Shown here one piece after another: positions 21,716 through 21,970 of a DNA stretch of 21,970 nucleotides. The DNA comes from an uncultured Faecalibacterium sp. (lineage in GTDB: Bacteria; Bacillota; Clostridia; Oscillospirales; Ruminococcaceae): NCBI GenBank assembly GCA_934561485.1, contig CAKTGS010000030.1, forward strand, positions 1 through 21,970, given 5' to 3'. Position numbers and translations under genes: made by a program. The stretch's first letter is position 1. Every line of letters starts with the position of its first letter. The notes beneath the pieces are model-generated. The model was not told where the DNA came from, did no database searches, and worked only from the letters and a program-made list of their open reading frames with translations.

Positions 21716-21970
21716 TTACTGTTTCTCCTTAATGGACTTCATCAACCCGCCGGCAGAGATGATCTCCTGAATGAACGGCGGGAACGGCTCGGCGTGGAAC
21801 ACCTTGCCATTGGTCTCATCGGTGATGACGCCGGTGTCAAAGTCCACGCTCACGGTGTCGCCTGCATTGATGGCGTCCACGGCTTCCGGGCACTCCATGA
21901 TGGGCAGGCCGATGTTGATGCTGTTGCGGTAGAAAATGCGGGCAAAGCTCTTGGCAATGACCACCGAGAT
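21716..21970 (-). CDS. leuD: 3-isopropylmalate dehydratase small subunit, C-terminal part (5' end outside window)
   Basis: The small subunit of isopropylmalate isomerase, which with LeuC interconverts 2- and 3-isopropylmalate in leucine synthesis. The last 84 residues are visible; the frame stays open to the window edge, and the GTG at 21964 is an internal valine. The stretch AKSFARIFYRNSINIGLPIMEC is the conserved LeuD/aconitase swivelling-domain segment, followed by AGDTVSVDFDTGVI. The ending GGLMKSIKEKQ is a normal terminus. It is followed by repeats and then leuB in the same orientation. LeuD and the related homoaconitase small subunit are similar, but the neighbouring leuB supports leucine synthesis. 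Confidence 0.93.
   Translation of the reverse strand: MSVVIAKSFARIFYRNSINIGLPIMECPEAVDAINAGDTVSVDFDTGVITDETNGKVFHAEPFPPFIQEIISAGGLMKSIKEKQ

Noticed and set aside
1..21970. tRNA genes, rRNA, CRISPR arrays, riboswitch classes, phage or transposase genes.
   Set aside because: None was seen on either strand. The GC-rich repeats are not evenly spaced and have no spacers, so they are not a CRISPR array.

Overview
The window looks like chromosome from a high-GC gut Firmicute of the Oscillospiraceae, most like Faecalibacterium or a close relative. That placement is an inference. It rests on GC-rich codon use with strong AGGAGG-type ribosome binding sites, a CUT1 sugar transporter and YesM/YesN regulators typical of Clostridia, and GC-rich palindromic intergenic repeats. 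No tRNA, rRNA, CRISPR array, transposase or phage gene was seen.

Layout. (1) Positions 1-1310 (+): 3' end of glnS, then a small membrane-anchored FMN-binding protein and a strong terminator. (2) 1388-4344: a divergent pair, a DUF1846/UPF0371 protein (-) and an Eis-like GNAT acetyltransferase (+), each with a recognisable promoter in the shared gap. (3) 4431-12736 (-): a carbohydrate arm read right to left: lipoprotein solute-binding protein, two CUT1 permeases, terminator, beta-glucuronidase (GH2), GH88 unsaturated glucuronyl hydrolase, DUF2264 protein. (4) 13095-20225 (+): a divergent arm: YesM-like sensor kinase, YesN-like AraC-type response regulator, heparinase II/III-family lyase, an F5/8C-like protein without a signal peptide, and a YesL-like multi-membrane protein with an unusual extracytoplasmic C-terminal domain. 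(5) 20342-21970 (-): leuB and the 3' end of leuD, separated by a repeat-filled gap.

Regions 3 and 4 together form a complete-looking, mostly intracellular uronate-oligosaccharide utilisation locus. The binding protein and permeases import an oligosaccharide, with the ATPase supplied from elsewhere. A cytoplasmic heparinase-type lyase would cut it to products with an unsaturated uronate end, which GH88 hydrolyses. Beta-glucuronidase, and perhaps DUF2264, would remove saturated uronates or side residues. The two-component system encoded in the middle probably senses the substrate and acts on the 358-bp divergent promoter region, which holds helically phased direct repeats. A glycosaminoglycan or similar glucuronate polymer is the best substrate guess. 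No sulfatase, secreted depolymerase or downstream kdu/kdg gene is in the window, so the substrate remains open.

The strongest unusual items are the YesL-like fusion protein, the signal-less F5/8C-like protein beside the lyase, the phased repeats in the divergent promoter, and a family of composite GC-rich inverted repeats inserted directly after stop codons.
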